A stretch of 64,000 nucleotides of DNA from DASYLJ01 sp964432595 (GTDB lineage: Bacteria; Desulfobacterota; Binatia; DP-6). Below, one piece after another: positions 32,146 to 40,400 of the stretch. The stretch's first letter is position 1, and each line of letters opens with the position of its first letter. The position numbers and the translations under genes are program-made. The DNA lies in contig CAYSOF010000005.1 of NCBI GenBank assembly GCA_964432595.1, positions 62,001-126,000 of the forward strand, in the 5' to 3' direction. The notes below the pieces were generated by a model. The model did not search any database, was not told the origin of the DNA, and worked only from the letters and a program-made list of their open reading frames with translations.

Positions 32146-34560
32146 TCAGCGACCGAATAGCTTGTCGATGCCACGCCTGATCTTTTCTTCGGCGTTGCGC
32201 TTCTTCTTCTCGTCCTTGCCGAGGACGGCGTCGAGGCCTTTCTCCAGGATGCCCTTGTCGATCAGCTTCGTCAGGATGCTCAGGTCGGGTTGGGCGCGGA
32301 GCTTCGGGAGCTTGCCGCGCAGCAGGAACGGGATCTCGATCAGGCCGAGCTCGTTCGCGAGGAAGCGAGCCTCCTTGATGCTGCCGGTCACGTCGGCCGT
32401 CAGGCCCTTCGCCGCCGTGAACGTGCCGGCGAAATCCACGCGGCCGTCGGTCGTCAACGTGCCGGCGCCGCGGACCGTGTACGCCTTCGCGGAGAGCATG
32501 AAGTCGTCGGTCTTCGCCGTCTCGTTCGCGATGACGGCGCTGGCCTTCAGGACGTCGAAGCGCGTGTCGCCGCTCTCGAAGAGATCGGGACGCTTCTTGC
32601 GCAGCTTCTGCGGCAGCAGGTTCGCGATGCCCGGGATCGTCACGCCGCCGAGGACGTCCTCGCCGATGTTGATGTCGTGGACGACGCCGTCGCGGACGTC
32701 GATCCGACCGGTGCCCGCCACGGTACGCTGCAACGCCTCCCACGACCGGCCCGTCGCCGTCACCGAGGCGTCGGCGTCGAGGCGCCCGCTCACCCGCTGC
32801 ATGTCCTTCGGCTTCTGCGACGCCAAGAGACCCTCGAGCCCGACGCCGCGCGCGGTCATCTCCACCGCGAGCCGCGGCCGCTCGGGATCCTGCCCCTCGG
32901 CGCGTCCGGAGCCGCGCACCGTGCCGCCGTACGACTCCACGGCGAACGACTCGATCGTCGCGACCCGGTCGCGGACGTGCACCTTCGCCGTCAGGTTCGC
33001 GTACTCCGCGCCGTGCACCACGCCGCCGGACGACTGGATCGACGCGGCGCCGTCCGGGCCGGCGTCGGTGAGGCGGCCCGTCGCCTCCACGACGACGCCG
33101 CGCACGACGTCAGGTGGGAGGCCCTTCACCGGCATCGTCCCGAACACCGTGAGCGGAATCGCGTCGCCGCGCACGTGCAGCTCGCCCTGCGGCGCCCGCA
33201 GATCGCGCACCGCGAATCCCACCTCGATCGGCTGGCCGTCGAGCAGGAACTTGGAGGCGGGCATCGTCGCGCCGTCGCCCTGCAGCTGGATCGTCGTCGT
33301 GAGGCCGGTGACGCCGACCGGCGCGTCCGCACGGCGGACGGCGACGTCGCGCAACGCCAGCGTGCCCGTGACGGCGGGGTAGCGGTCGTCGGCGAGGTCG
33401 CCCTGGACCGTCGCGTGCAGCTCGGCGCCGCCCGCCACGCCGGCGACACGCGGGGCCACCTCGCCGACGCGCGCCAGATCGGCGGCGACGCCGTCGACGG
33501 TGAGGTCGAGCCGGATCGGATCGCCGGGCGTCACCTGCCCACGCGCGTCGACCGACAGGTCCGCGAGGCGCAGCGTCGCGTGCTCGAACGAGAGCGTCTC
33601 CCGCTCGCGCCGGCCACGGATCGTCACGCTGCACGGCAGCGCGGCGGGCTTGGCGAAACGGTCGCCCCAGGCGACGGCTGCCTGCGTGACGTCCGCCTGC
33701 CCTTCGACCGACAGCGCCGCCGTCGTGCCCGACGCGCGGCCGCCGATCGTCACGGGGCCTTCGATGCGCACCTCGGGCGGCAGCAGCCCCGCCGCGTCCG
33801 GCAGCGCGCGCAGCACGACGGCCGGGTCCGCGTCGCGCAGCGACAGGGTCGCGTCGACGGGCATCGTCTCGGGCGCCGGCGGATCGCCGAGCGGCCCGAC
33901 CGTCCCCTTCACGCTCAGGTTCGACGCCGGCGCGTCGAACAGCCGCGCGTCGAGCGCGAACGTCACCGGCGTGCGCACGCTCAGGTCCTCGGCCTGCACC
34001 CGCACGTCGTGAGCGACCAGCTCGACCGGCGGCGTGGCGCTGCGGTCGATCCAGCGCAGCTCGCCGTCGCGCACGTCGAGCAGACCGACCACGACGAGCG
34101 GCCACCCGCGCGGCCGCGGCGGCGCGGCGTCCTTCGGTGGCGCCGGCGGCTTCGGCCGCTTGCGGCGCCGGCGGCCGAGCGAGTCGACGTTCATCCCGTC
34201 CGTGTCGCGGATCAGCACCACCGACGGTCGCTCGAGACGGACGCGGCGGACCTCGTAGCGCCCGAAGATCGCCGGCAGGACGCGCACGCTCACCTGCGCG
34301 GCGTCGGCCCGGAGAAAGTCGCCGGTACCGTAGTCGGGGTCCTCGCCGATGCGGACGTCGGCGACGCGCACCCCGACACCGCCCCAGAAGGTGACCGCCA
34401 CCGTCCCGAACGCCACCGACCGTCCCAGCTCGTGCTCCGCGCGCTCCGCGAGCCAGTGGTGGTTCGCGGCGACCCAACGGCTCAGGTTCGCCACCGCCAC
34501 CGCGACGGCACCGCCGACGACGACCGCCGCCACCGCGCCCACGATCAGCCAGCGCCGCAT
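32146..34560 (-). CDS. AsmA-family envelope protein
   Basis: An 804-residue protein with an N-terminal membrane anchor (MRRWLIVGAVAAVVVGGAVAVAVA) and a long, beta-rich periplasmic body. The AsmA signature appears early (RWVAANHHWLAERAEHELG; VAFGTVAVTFWGGVGVRVADVRIGE) and again in the C-terminal repeat region (RVSGRLDADASVTATG; VHDINIGEDVLGGVTIPGIANLLPQ). AsmA-like proteins span the periplasm and are implicated in outer-membrane lipid transport and envelope homeostasis. The C terminus is highly charged (DEKKKRNAEEKIRRG). ATG 34560 is the start; the frame stays open far upstream without coding character. The stop abuts the long inverted repeat. Confidence 0.85.
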   Translation of the reverse strand: MRRWLIVGAVAAVVVGGAVAVAVANLSRWVAANHHWLAERAEHELGRSVAFGTVAVTFWGGVGVRVADVRIGEDPDYGTGDFLRADAAQVSVRVLPAIFGRYEVRRVRLERPSVVLIRDTDGMNVDSLGRRRRKRPKPPAPPKDAAPPRPRGWPLVVVGLLDVRDGELRWIDRSATPPVELVAHDVRVQAEDLSVRTPVTFALDARLFDAPASNLSVKGTVGPLGDPPAPETMPVDATLSLRDADPAVVLRALPDAAGLLPPEVRIEGPVTIGGRASGTTAALSVEGQADVTQAAVAWGDRFAKPAALPCSVTIRGRRERETLSFEHATLRLADLSVDARGQVTPGDPIRLDLTVDGVAADLARVGEVAPRVAGVAGGAELHATVQGDLADDRYPAVTGTLALRDVAVRRADAPVGVTGLTTTIQLQGDGATMPASKFLLDGQPIEVGFAVRDLRAPQGELHVRGDAIPLTVFGTMPVKGLPPDVVRGVVVEATGRLTDAGPDGAASIQSSGGVVHGAEYANLTAKVHVRDRVATIESFAVESYGGTVRGSGRAEGQDPERPRLAVEMTARGVGLEGLLASQKPKDMQRVSGRLDADASVTATGRSWEALQRTVAGTGRIDVRDGVVHDINIGEDVLGGVTIPGIANLLPQKLRKKRPDLFESGDTRFDVLKASAVIANETAKTDDFMLSAKAYTVRGAGTLTTDGRVDFAGTFTAAKGLTADVTGSIKEARFLANELGLIEIPFLLRGKLPKLRAQPDLSILTKLIDKGILEKGLDAVLGKDEKKKRNAEEKIRRGIDKLFGR

Positions 34561-34623
34561 GCGTCGGCCTTCACTACCGGGCGCGGCCTTGCCTGAAAAG
34601 TCCCGCCCCGCTACCCACGCACG

Positions 34624-35271
34624 ATGCTGCTCGACAGCGTGCGCCTCGGCGTGCCCGATCCCGATGCGGCCGTCCGCGAGTACGCGCTGCTCCTGGGCCT
34701 GACGCCGACGGTCGCCGCCGACGGCGCGCGCCGCTTCCAGCTCGGTCGCGGCGCGGTCGAGATCGCCGCGGGCGCGGGCGGCATCGAGCATCTCGCCTTC
34801 CTGGTGCCCGGCGACGGCCCCCTGCCGTCGGTCACGCCGGGCATTCCCATGCGCGTCGGCCGCGGCACGCCGCCGCTGCACGACGACGCGGCGCCCGTCG
34901 CGATCGATCACGTCGTGGTGAACTCGGTCGACCCGGCACGCGCCATGTCGACGTGGCGCGACGCGGCGGGTCTGCGGCTCGCGCTCGATCGCGAGTTCCC
35001 GGCGCGCGGGCTCCGCCTGCTCTTCTTCCGGTCGAACGGCATCACGCTCGAGTACGCGACGCCCCTGCCGCTTCCCGACGGCGACGTCACACCGGATCGC
35101 CTCTGGGGCATCAGCTACCGCGTGATCGACCTCGCGGCGCGCCGCCAGCGGCTGCTCGACGCCGGCGTCGACGTCAGCGAGGTGCGGACCGGCATGAAGC
35201 CGGGCACGCACGTCGCGACCATTCGATCGGGCACCGCCGGCATCCCCACGCTGATGCTGCAGCCCGACTGA
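34624..35271 (+). CDS. VOC (glyoxalase-like) domain protein
   Basis: A 215-residue protein built from two betaalphabetabetabeta-type halves: SVRLGVPDPDAAVREYALLLGL (residues about 5-26) and IDHVVVNSVDPARAMSTWRDAAGL (about 98-121), followed by GLRLLFFRSNGITLEYA. The architecture matches vicinal-oxygen-chelate proteins, which include glyoxalases, ring-cleavage dioxygenases and resistance proteins. Metal ligands are plausible (His99, Glu) but the set is not certain. Cytosolic. The substrate is not inferable. It is divergent from the AsmA gene, and ATG 34624 is the first in-frame ATG. Confidence 0.75.
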   Translation: MLLDSVRLGVPDPDAAVREYALLLGLTPTVAADGARRFQLGRGAVEIAAGAGGIEHLAFLVPGDGPLPSVTPGIPMRVGRGTPPLHDDAAPVAIDHVVVNSVDPARAMSTWRDAAGLRLALDREFPARGLRLLFFRSNGITLEYATPLPLPDGDVTPDRLWGISYRVIDLAARRQRLLDAGVDVSEVRTGMKPGTHVATIRSGTAGIPTLMLQPD

Positions 35272-35391
35272 ATGGCCGCCCGGCTGCACGATCCGACGAC
35301 GCTGCACGGTCCGCGCGCGCGCCAGGTTACCTAGAATCGGTGATGGCCCGGCACGCGGCTTGCGGTAGCGTGACGCGTCAGAGGCTCGCCG

Positions 35392-35955
35392 ATGCCGCAT
35401 CGCTGGACCGCCCGCTCGAGACCACACGCCGCGCTGCTCGCGTCGGCGATGCTGGTCGCGGCGGCGACCGCGATGGCCGACCCGGTCGCCACCGGCGACG
35501 CACGCGAGGCGCTCGCCCGCTGCTACGACGCCGACCGGCTCGCCGAGGACGTGCGCCGCGAAGCCCTGCAGCGCGGGCTCCTACTGGCCGATCGCGCCAT
35601 CGCCGCGGACCCCGACGACCCGACCGCGCACTTCGCCGCCTTCTGTCTCCTCGGCAAGCGGGTCGAGCTCGACGGCATCTCGTTCGGCCTGCTCGGCGAC
35701 GTGCGGCGCGTCCGCCGCCACGTCGACCGCGCACTCGCATTGGCGCCTGACTGGCCGGCGGCGCTCGCCGGCAAGGGGGCGATGCTCATGACCCTGCCGG
35801 GGCTGCTCGGCGGGGACGCCGACGAAGGTGAACGGCTCCTGCGCCGCGCGATCGTACTCGACCCGGACGGCACCGAAGCGCGCGACACCCTGGCCCGCCT
35901 GCTCGGCACGGGCGAACCTCCGCCCGACCGCGCCCGCACGGCCGACGCGGACTAG
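35392..35955 (+). CDS. Secreted TPR-like protein (paralogue of 23572-24111)
   Basis: A 187-residue protein with a signal peptide (RPHAALLASAMLVAAATAMA) and a TPR-like body: LQRGLLLADRAIAADPDDPTAHFAAFC, a middle region VRRVRRHVDRALALAPDWPAALAGKGA, and LPGLLGGDADEGERLLRRAIVLDPDG. The AHFAAFC and LPGLLGGD/LLRR blocks are shared with the protein encoded at 23572-24111, marking a small paralogous family. Likely periplasmic; the function is probably a protein-interaction scaffold. A TAGAAT at 35332-35337 is a possible -10. The 3' end overlaps the convergent FMN reductase by four bases. Confidence 0.72.
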   Translation: MPHRWTARSRPHAALLASAMLVAAATAMADPVATGDAREALARCYDADRLAEDVRREALQRGLLLADRAIAADPDDPTAHFAAFCLLGKRVELDGISFGLLGDVRRVRRHVDRALALAPDWPAALAGKGAMLMTLPGLLGGDADEGERLLRRAIVLDPDGTEARDTLARLLGTGEPPPDRARTADAD

Positions 35956-36515
35956 GCCGGTCCCCGAAAGCGTTCGATCCAGGCGGCGAACGCCTGCATG
36001 AACTTGCCCAGCAGGGCCTTGCTCCGCTCGTCGGTGACGTTGCCCGATTCGTCGAGGACCTTATGGACGTTGCCGATGTAGGCCTCCGGCATCTGCATCG
36101 TCGGCACGTTCAGGAAGACGACGGCCTGACGGAGATGGTGATTCGCACCGAACCCACCGGTGGCACCCGGCGACGCGCTGGCGATCGCCGCAGGCTTCCC
36201 CTCCCAGACGCTCTTGCCGTACGGCCGCGACCCCACGTCGATGGCGTTCTTCATCGCGGCCGGCATCGAGCGATTGTACTCCGGCGTGACGAAGAGGATC
36301 GCGTCGACCGGACGGATGCGGTCGCGGAACGCCGTCCACGCGGCCGGCGGCGACGCTTCCAGGTCCTCGTCGTAGAGCGGCAGGTCGCGGATCTCGACGA
36401 TCTCGCACCGCAGGGTCTCGGGCGCGAGCGCAATCAGCGCCTTCGCGATCTTCCGGTTGAACGATTCCTTGCGGAGGCTGCCGACGAGGACGGCGACGGT
36501 GCGCGTGGTCTCCAT
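35952..36515 (-). CDS. NAD(P)H-dependent FMN reductase
   Basis: A 187-residue flavodoxin-fold reductase. The flavin phosphate loop is GSLRKESFNRKIAKAL (residues about 12-27), the TPEYNRSMPAAMKNAIDVGSR motif lies mid-protein, and SASPGATGGFGANHHLRQ forms the second loop. It should reduce FMN or a quinone with NAD(P)H, cytosolic. Family relatives include ArsH, azoreductases and SsuE-like enzymes; the specific role is open. ATG 36515 is used. It converges with the TPR-like gene with a four-base overlap, and the amidase follows on the same strand 42 bases away. Confidence 0.88.
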   Translation of the reverse strand: METTRTVAVLVGSLRKESFNRKIAKALIALAPETLRCEIVEIRDLPLYDEDLEASPPAAWTAFRDRIRPVDAILFVTPEYNRSMPAAMKNAIDVGSRPYGKSVWEGKPAAIASASPGATGGFGANHHLRQAVVFLNVPTMQMPEAYIGNVHKVLDESGNVTDERSKALLGKFMQAFAAWIERFRGPA

Positions 36516-36556
36516 GTCCGCAACTCAATACCCGCCGGCACGACCGCGGCAAGCCG

Positions 36557-37909
36557 TCACGAGGCGAGCGCCGCCTCGAGCACGGCCGACAGCGCGAGCA
36601 CGTCGCGATCGCCGCCGGGCCGGCCGACGAGCTGCACGCCGATCGGCAGGCCCGACGGCGCCCGCCCCGCCGGGATGCTCGACGCCGGCTGCCCCGAAAC
36701 GTTGAACGGCGCGGTGAACGCGCCGATCGCCGCGGCCTTACGGAAGACGGCTTCGCCGTCGAGCCCGTCGAACGAGCCGACGCGCGGCGGCAGCTCGCCC
36801 ACCGTCGGCGTGAGCCACGCGTCCGCGTCGCCGAACCACCCGACGACGCGCGCTCCGAGCCCGTCGCGGCAGGCGACGGCGTCGGCGGGGCGCACGCGCT
36901 TGCCGAGCCGGCGCATCCATTGCGTCGTCGGCTGCAGGCGGCGCTCGGCGAACGGCAGGAGCGGGATGTTGGCCACCATGCGGGCCATCAACGGGATGAA
37001 CTCGTCGACGTCGCCCGCGAGCGGCTCGCCCTCCTCGACGTGATGGCCGAGCCCGGCGAGGGCCCGCGCCGCGCGTTCCACGGCCGCGTCGACGGCGGGA
37101 TCGACCACCGTGAGCGGCGAGCGGCGCAACACGCGAATGCGGCGCGGTGCGGGCGGTCGGAGGGCCGCTTCACGGAACGAGCCCGGCGCGGGCCGGTCGC
37201 TGTACAGCGGCCGTCCGGCAAGTACGTCCATCATCGCGGCAGCGTCCTCGACCGTGTGCGCCAGCGGGCCGATCGCGCTGATGCGCACGCGATCGATGGC
37301 GTCGTACGGATGCGGCAGCCCGCCGCGCGACGCCTTCACGCCGACGAGGCCGCAGAACGACGCCGGGATGCGGATCGAGCCGCCGCCGTCGGAGCCCGGC
37401 GCGATCGGCAGCATGCCGGCGGCGACCGCGGCCGCCGAGCCGCCGCTCGAGCCGCCCGCGTAGTGGTCGGGCACCCACGGGTTCCGCGCCGGCGGGTGCA
37501 GGTCGGTGTGGATGAACGGCAGGATCGCAAACTCCGACGTCGCGAGCTTGCCGAGGAAGACCGCGCCGCCGGCGCGGCACGCGCGCGCGACGGGACCGTC
37601 GACGGGCAGCAGCACCCAGCGGAACGCGCGCGAGCCGACGCGCGTCCGGTGGCCCCGCAGGTGCTCGTGGTCCTTGATGCCCATCGGCACGCCGAGGAAG
37701 GCGGGCAGCGCGCCGCCCGCGCGGAGCCGCGCGTCGGCACGTGCGGCCGCCCGCAGCGCGCGGTCGCGATGCACCTCGACGAACGAGCCCAGCTCCGGGT
37801 TGCGGCGGTCGATGGCGTCGAGGTGGTGGCGGGTCAGCTCCATCGACGAGAGTTCGCCGCGCCGCAGCATCGTCGCGAGCGCGGTCGCGGAGCGCGGGAG
37901 GCCGTCCAT
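36557..37909 (-). CDS. Amidase (amidase-signature family)
   Basis: A 450-residue amidase. The Ser-cisSer-Lys triad is visible: Lys in MGIKDHEH, the cis-Ser in AGGSSGGSAAAVAAG and the nucleophile Ser in GSDGGGSIRIPASFCGLVG, the amidase signature. The C-terminal region carries FNVSGQPASSIPAG and GLPIGVQLVG. It hydrolyses an amide, possibly a drug-like or amino-acid amide; GatA is less likely because no gatB or gatC is nearby. ATG 37909 follows GC-rich sequence without a strong ribosome-binding site. It is divergent from the acetylesterase-like gene. Confidence 0.9.
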   Translation of the reverse strand: MDGLPRSATALATMLRRGELSSMELTRHHLDAIDRRNPELGSFVEVHRDRALRAAARADARLRAGGALPAFLGVPMGIKDHEHLRGHRTRVGSRAFRWVLLPVDGPVARACRAGGAVFLGKLATSEFAILPFIHTDLHPPARNPWVPDHYAGGSSGGSAAAVAAGMLPIAPGSDGGGSIRIPASFCGLVGVKASRGGLPHPYDAIDRVRISAIGPLAHTVEDAAAMMDVLAGRPLYSDRPAPGSFREAALRPPAPRRIRVLRRSPLTVVDPAVDAAVERAARALAGLGHHVEEGEPLAGDVDEFIPLMARMVANIPLLPFAERRLQPTTQWMRRLGKRVRPADAVACRDGLGARVVGWFGDADAWLTPTVGELPPRVGSFDGLDGEAVFRKAAAIGAFTAPFNVSGQPASSIPAGRAPSGLPIGVQLVGRPGGDRDVLALSAVLEAALAS

Positions 37910-37966
37910 GCGGGCTGGCGGTAGACCAGATGACGGCGAGACGCCAGCGGTTCGACCGTTAGCGCC

Positions 37967-37996
37967 TTGACGCCGAACGAGGGTGGATTCTAACAA
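37967..37996 (+). promoter_or_regulatory. Sigma-70-like promoter for the secreted acetylesterase-like gene
   Basis: TTGACG (37967-37972) and TAACAA (37991-37996), spaced 18 bases, lie about 55 bases before ATG 38051, in the AT-richer patch between the divergent amidase and esterase genes. A GAAGGTGAGG stretch precedes the start. By-eye assignment. Confidence 0.45.
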
Positions 37997-38050
37997 TCGC
38001 ATCGCGATCGACACCCATCGACGTCGCAGAAGGTGAGGTATCCCGTGCAC

Positions 38051-39877
38051 ATGACGATCCGTCCGCTCGCCGCCGCGCTGGGCATTGCCGTGCTCGCCGC
38101 CGGCGCGCCGGCACATGCCGACTCCATCTACCCGACCAACCAGTGCGTCGGCACGAAGCAGAAGGAAGCCGGCCGCTACTGCAAAGCCGTGCTTGGCGCG
38201 CTCGCCAAGTGGGAGCGCACAGGCAACACCGCCGCGCGCGACGCGGCCATCGCGAAGGCCGGCGCGGCGCTCGGCGCCGCGTGGCTCAAGGCGGAGGCGC
38301 GGTCGCAGAAGGACGGCGTCGACTGCGCCGACACCACGCTCACGTCGGGGGCGGCGCGCGGCATGGTCGACAGCGCCGCCGGCGCCATCCTGAGCGACGT
38401 CCAGGACGGCCTGAACCCGAACGACCGCGGCGACGCACGCTGCGGCAACAAGCTCCTGAAGGCCGCCGGCAAAGCGTGCGGTCGCCTCCTCACCGCCGAG
38501 AGCGCCTTCGTTCGCGCGCTCGCGCGGGACCCGCAGCGTGAGAAGATCGACGCGCGTCAGGCGGATGCGCGCGCGGAGCTCCAGCGCGTCGCCGCGCGGC
38601 TCCTCGGCAAGGGCTGCCCGACGAACGCCAGCGGCGAGAGCATCGGCCACGCGGTCGACACCGTCGTCGCCGACCTCGTGACGGACACGATCGTCTCGCC
38701 GAACGTCGACGACGCGCAGTTCACGACGATCACGCCGAACGGGCCGATCTCGTACCAGGGCCGGCAGCTGAGCCCGACCTGCATGAACGGGTCGACCTAC
38801 TCCTACTTCGTGAAGCGCGGCACCGTGAACAAGCTGCTCTACTACTACCAGGGCGGCGGCGCATGCTGGGAGAGCACCACCTGCGGTCTCCCCGTCTGCG
38901 ACACGAACGTCAGCAGCGGCGACAACCCGAACAACGCATCGACCGGCTTCGCCGACATCGACAATCCGCTGAACCCGTTCCGCGACTGGAACATCGTCTT
39001 CGTGTCGTACTGCTCGTGCGACATCCACTACGGTGACGCCTCGCAGAACTACCCGGCGAACATCCTGCCGGCGATCCACGTCGAGCACCGCGGCTACCAG
39101 AACGCGCGTGTCGTCGAGAAGTGGACCCGCGAGCACTTCGTGAACCCGGAGCGCATCTTCGTCACCGGCTCGAGCGCGGGCGCCTACGGCGCGTGGTTCA
39201 ACGGCCCGTTGCACGAGTTCATCTGGCCGGCGTCGCACTTCGACATCCTCGCCGACGCGGGCAACGGCGTCATCACGCAGGAGTTCCTCGACAACGAGTT
39301 CCCGAACTGGAACTTCGCCGGCAACCTGCCGGACAACATCCCCGGGCTCCAGGAGACGCTGACCAACGGCACCGGCATCCCCGGCTACACGAAGGTCATC
39401 ACCGACTACTTCCCCGACACGCGCTTCGCGCACTACACGACCGCGTTCGACGGCGGCCAGGGCGGCCAGACGGGCTTCTACCAGGTCATGCGGAACCCCG
39501 GGAACATTCCCTCGTGGCTGAACTGGTGGGAGTCGAGCTGCGCGTTCACCGAGAAGATGCGCGAGCAGGCGGTGGCGACGTTCGCCGACGTCACGAACGA
39601 CAACTACCGCTACTACATCGGCACCGGCTCGCGGCACACGATGTGGGGCAGCAACAAGGTCTACACCGACACGACGGGCGGCGTGCCGACGCTGGTCGAC
39701 TGGGTCAACGCGATGCTGGACGGCAGCGCGCTCTGGACCAACGTCGAGTGCACGAACTGCGGCCTGCTGCTGCCGGGCGACCCGCGGCCCAATCCGCTGC
39801 AGCCGCCGTTCGAGCAGCAGGGCTCCAACGTCGTGATCAACTGCGGAGGCTCGCCGAGCGGCGCGTTCCTCCAGTGA
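38051..39877 (+). CDS. Secreted NOTUM/pectin-acetylesterase-like protein with duplicated Cys-helical domain
   Basis: A 608-residue secreted protein (signal peptide MTIRPLAAALGIAVLAAGAPAHA). Residues about 30-215 contain two helical repeats with the same Cys spacing: CVGTKQKEAGRYC and CGNKLLKAAGKAC (C, then K at +6, AG at +8/+9, C at +12). Residues about 220-590 resemble pectin acetylesterase/NOTUM: LYYYQGGGACWE, the nucleophile GSSAGAYGAWF, and a later GSRHTMW with a candidate catalytic His. It may deacylate an extracellular polymer or lipidated protein. The protein ends GSPSGAFLQ, the same C-terminal motif as the two cytochromes at 55122-61850. ATG 38051 is preferred over GTG 38033. Confidence 0.8.
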   Translation: MTIRPLAAALGIAVLAAGAPAHADSIYPTNQCVGTKQKEAGRYCKAVLGALAKWERTGNTAARDAAIAKAGAALGAAWLKAEARSQKDGVDCADTTLTSGAARGMVDSAAGAILSDVQDGLNPNDRGDARCGNKLLKAAGKACGRLLTAESAFVRALARDPQREKIDARQADARAELQRVAARLLGKGCPTNASGESIGHAVDTVVADLVTDTIVSPNVDDAQFTTITPNGPISYQGRQLSPTCMNGSTYSYFVKRGTVNKLLYYYQGGGACWESTTCGLPVCDTNVSSGDNPNNASTGFADIDNPLNPFRDWNIVFVSYCSCDIHYGDASQNYPANILPAIHVEHRGYQNARVVEKWTREHFVNPERIFVTGSSAGAYGAWFNGPLHEFIWPASHFDILADAGNGVITQEFLDNEFPNWNFAGNLPDNIPGLQETLTNGTGIPGYTKVITDYFPDTRFAHYTTAFDGGQGGQTGFYQVMRNPGNIPSWLNWWESSCAFTEKMREQAVATFADVTNDNYRYYIGTGSRHTMWGSNKVYTDTTGGVPTLVDWVNAMLDGSALWTNVECTNCGLLLPGDPRPNPLQPPFEQQGSNVVINCGGSPSGAFLQ

Positions 39878-39885
39878 GATCTGGT

Positions 39886-39913
39886 GCCCGGGGAGCCGAT
39901 CGGCTCCCCGGGC
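39886..39913 (+). terminator. Perfect 28-base palindrome after the esterase gene
   Basis: GCCCGGGGAGCC, four bases, then GGCTCCCCGGGC form a perfect palindrome 9 bases after the stop at 39877. Flanking CTGGTGC (39881-39887) and GCACCAG (39921-39927) extend the stem. Although a strong U-run is absent, this is the best terminator candidate in the window. Confidence 0.65.
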
Positions 39914-39953
39914 CCGCCTTGCACCAGCTCGCCCCGTCGTCGGTAACGGGCGC

Positions 39954-40400
39954 ATGAGCACCTCGTTCGAACCGACCGGCGGCTGCGGCTGCCCGCCCAC
40001 CGTCAGCACCGAGGGCGCCGTTCACCATCTGATCGTGAACGTCACCGACCTCGAGCGTGCGCGCGCGTTCTACGGCTGGCTGATGCCGCGCGTCGGCTAC
40101 CCGACCGCGCAGGACTGGCCCGGGACGACCGGCTACTACCATCGCGGCGGCAGCTTCTGGATCAAGCAGGCGACCGGCGACGGCGCGACGTTCAGCAAGG
40201 ACCGCGTCGGCCTCTGCGAGATCGCGTTCCGTGCCGAGAGCCGCGAGCACGTCGACGCGCTGGCGCGCGACCTGGCGTCACGCGGGGCGACGGTGCTCGA
40301 TCCGCCGCGCGAGTATCCCGACTACGTGCCGGGGTACTACGCGGTCTTCTTCACCGACCCCGACGGCATCAAGCTCGAGCTGGTGCACATCCCGGGTTAG
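39954..40400 (+). CDS. VOC (glyoxalase) family protein
   Basis: A 148-residue single-module VOC protein: AVHHLIVNVTDLERARAFYGWLMP, a middle strand YYHRGGSFWIKQ, and DYVPGYYAVFFTDPDGIKLELVH, the last block being the conserved metal-binding DPDGxxLEL region. Metal ligands His/Glu/His are plausible. The role could be glyoxalase, antibiotic resistance or ring cleavage; it cannot be narrowed. It has no signal peptide and is probably cytosolic, despite secreted neighbours. The 3' end overlaps the convergent gene by four bases. Confidence 0.82.
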   Translation: MSTSFEPTGGCGCPPTVSTEGAVHHLIVNVTDLERARAFYGWLMPRVGYPTAQDWPGTTGYYHRGGSFWIKQATGDGATFSKDRVGLCEIAFRAESREHVDALARDLASRGATVLDPPREYPDYVPGYYAVFFTDPDGIKLELVHIPG

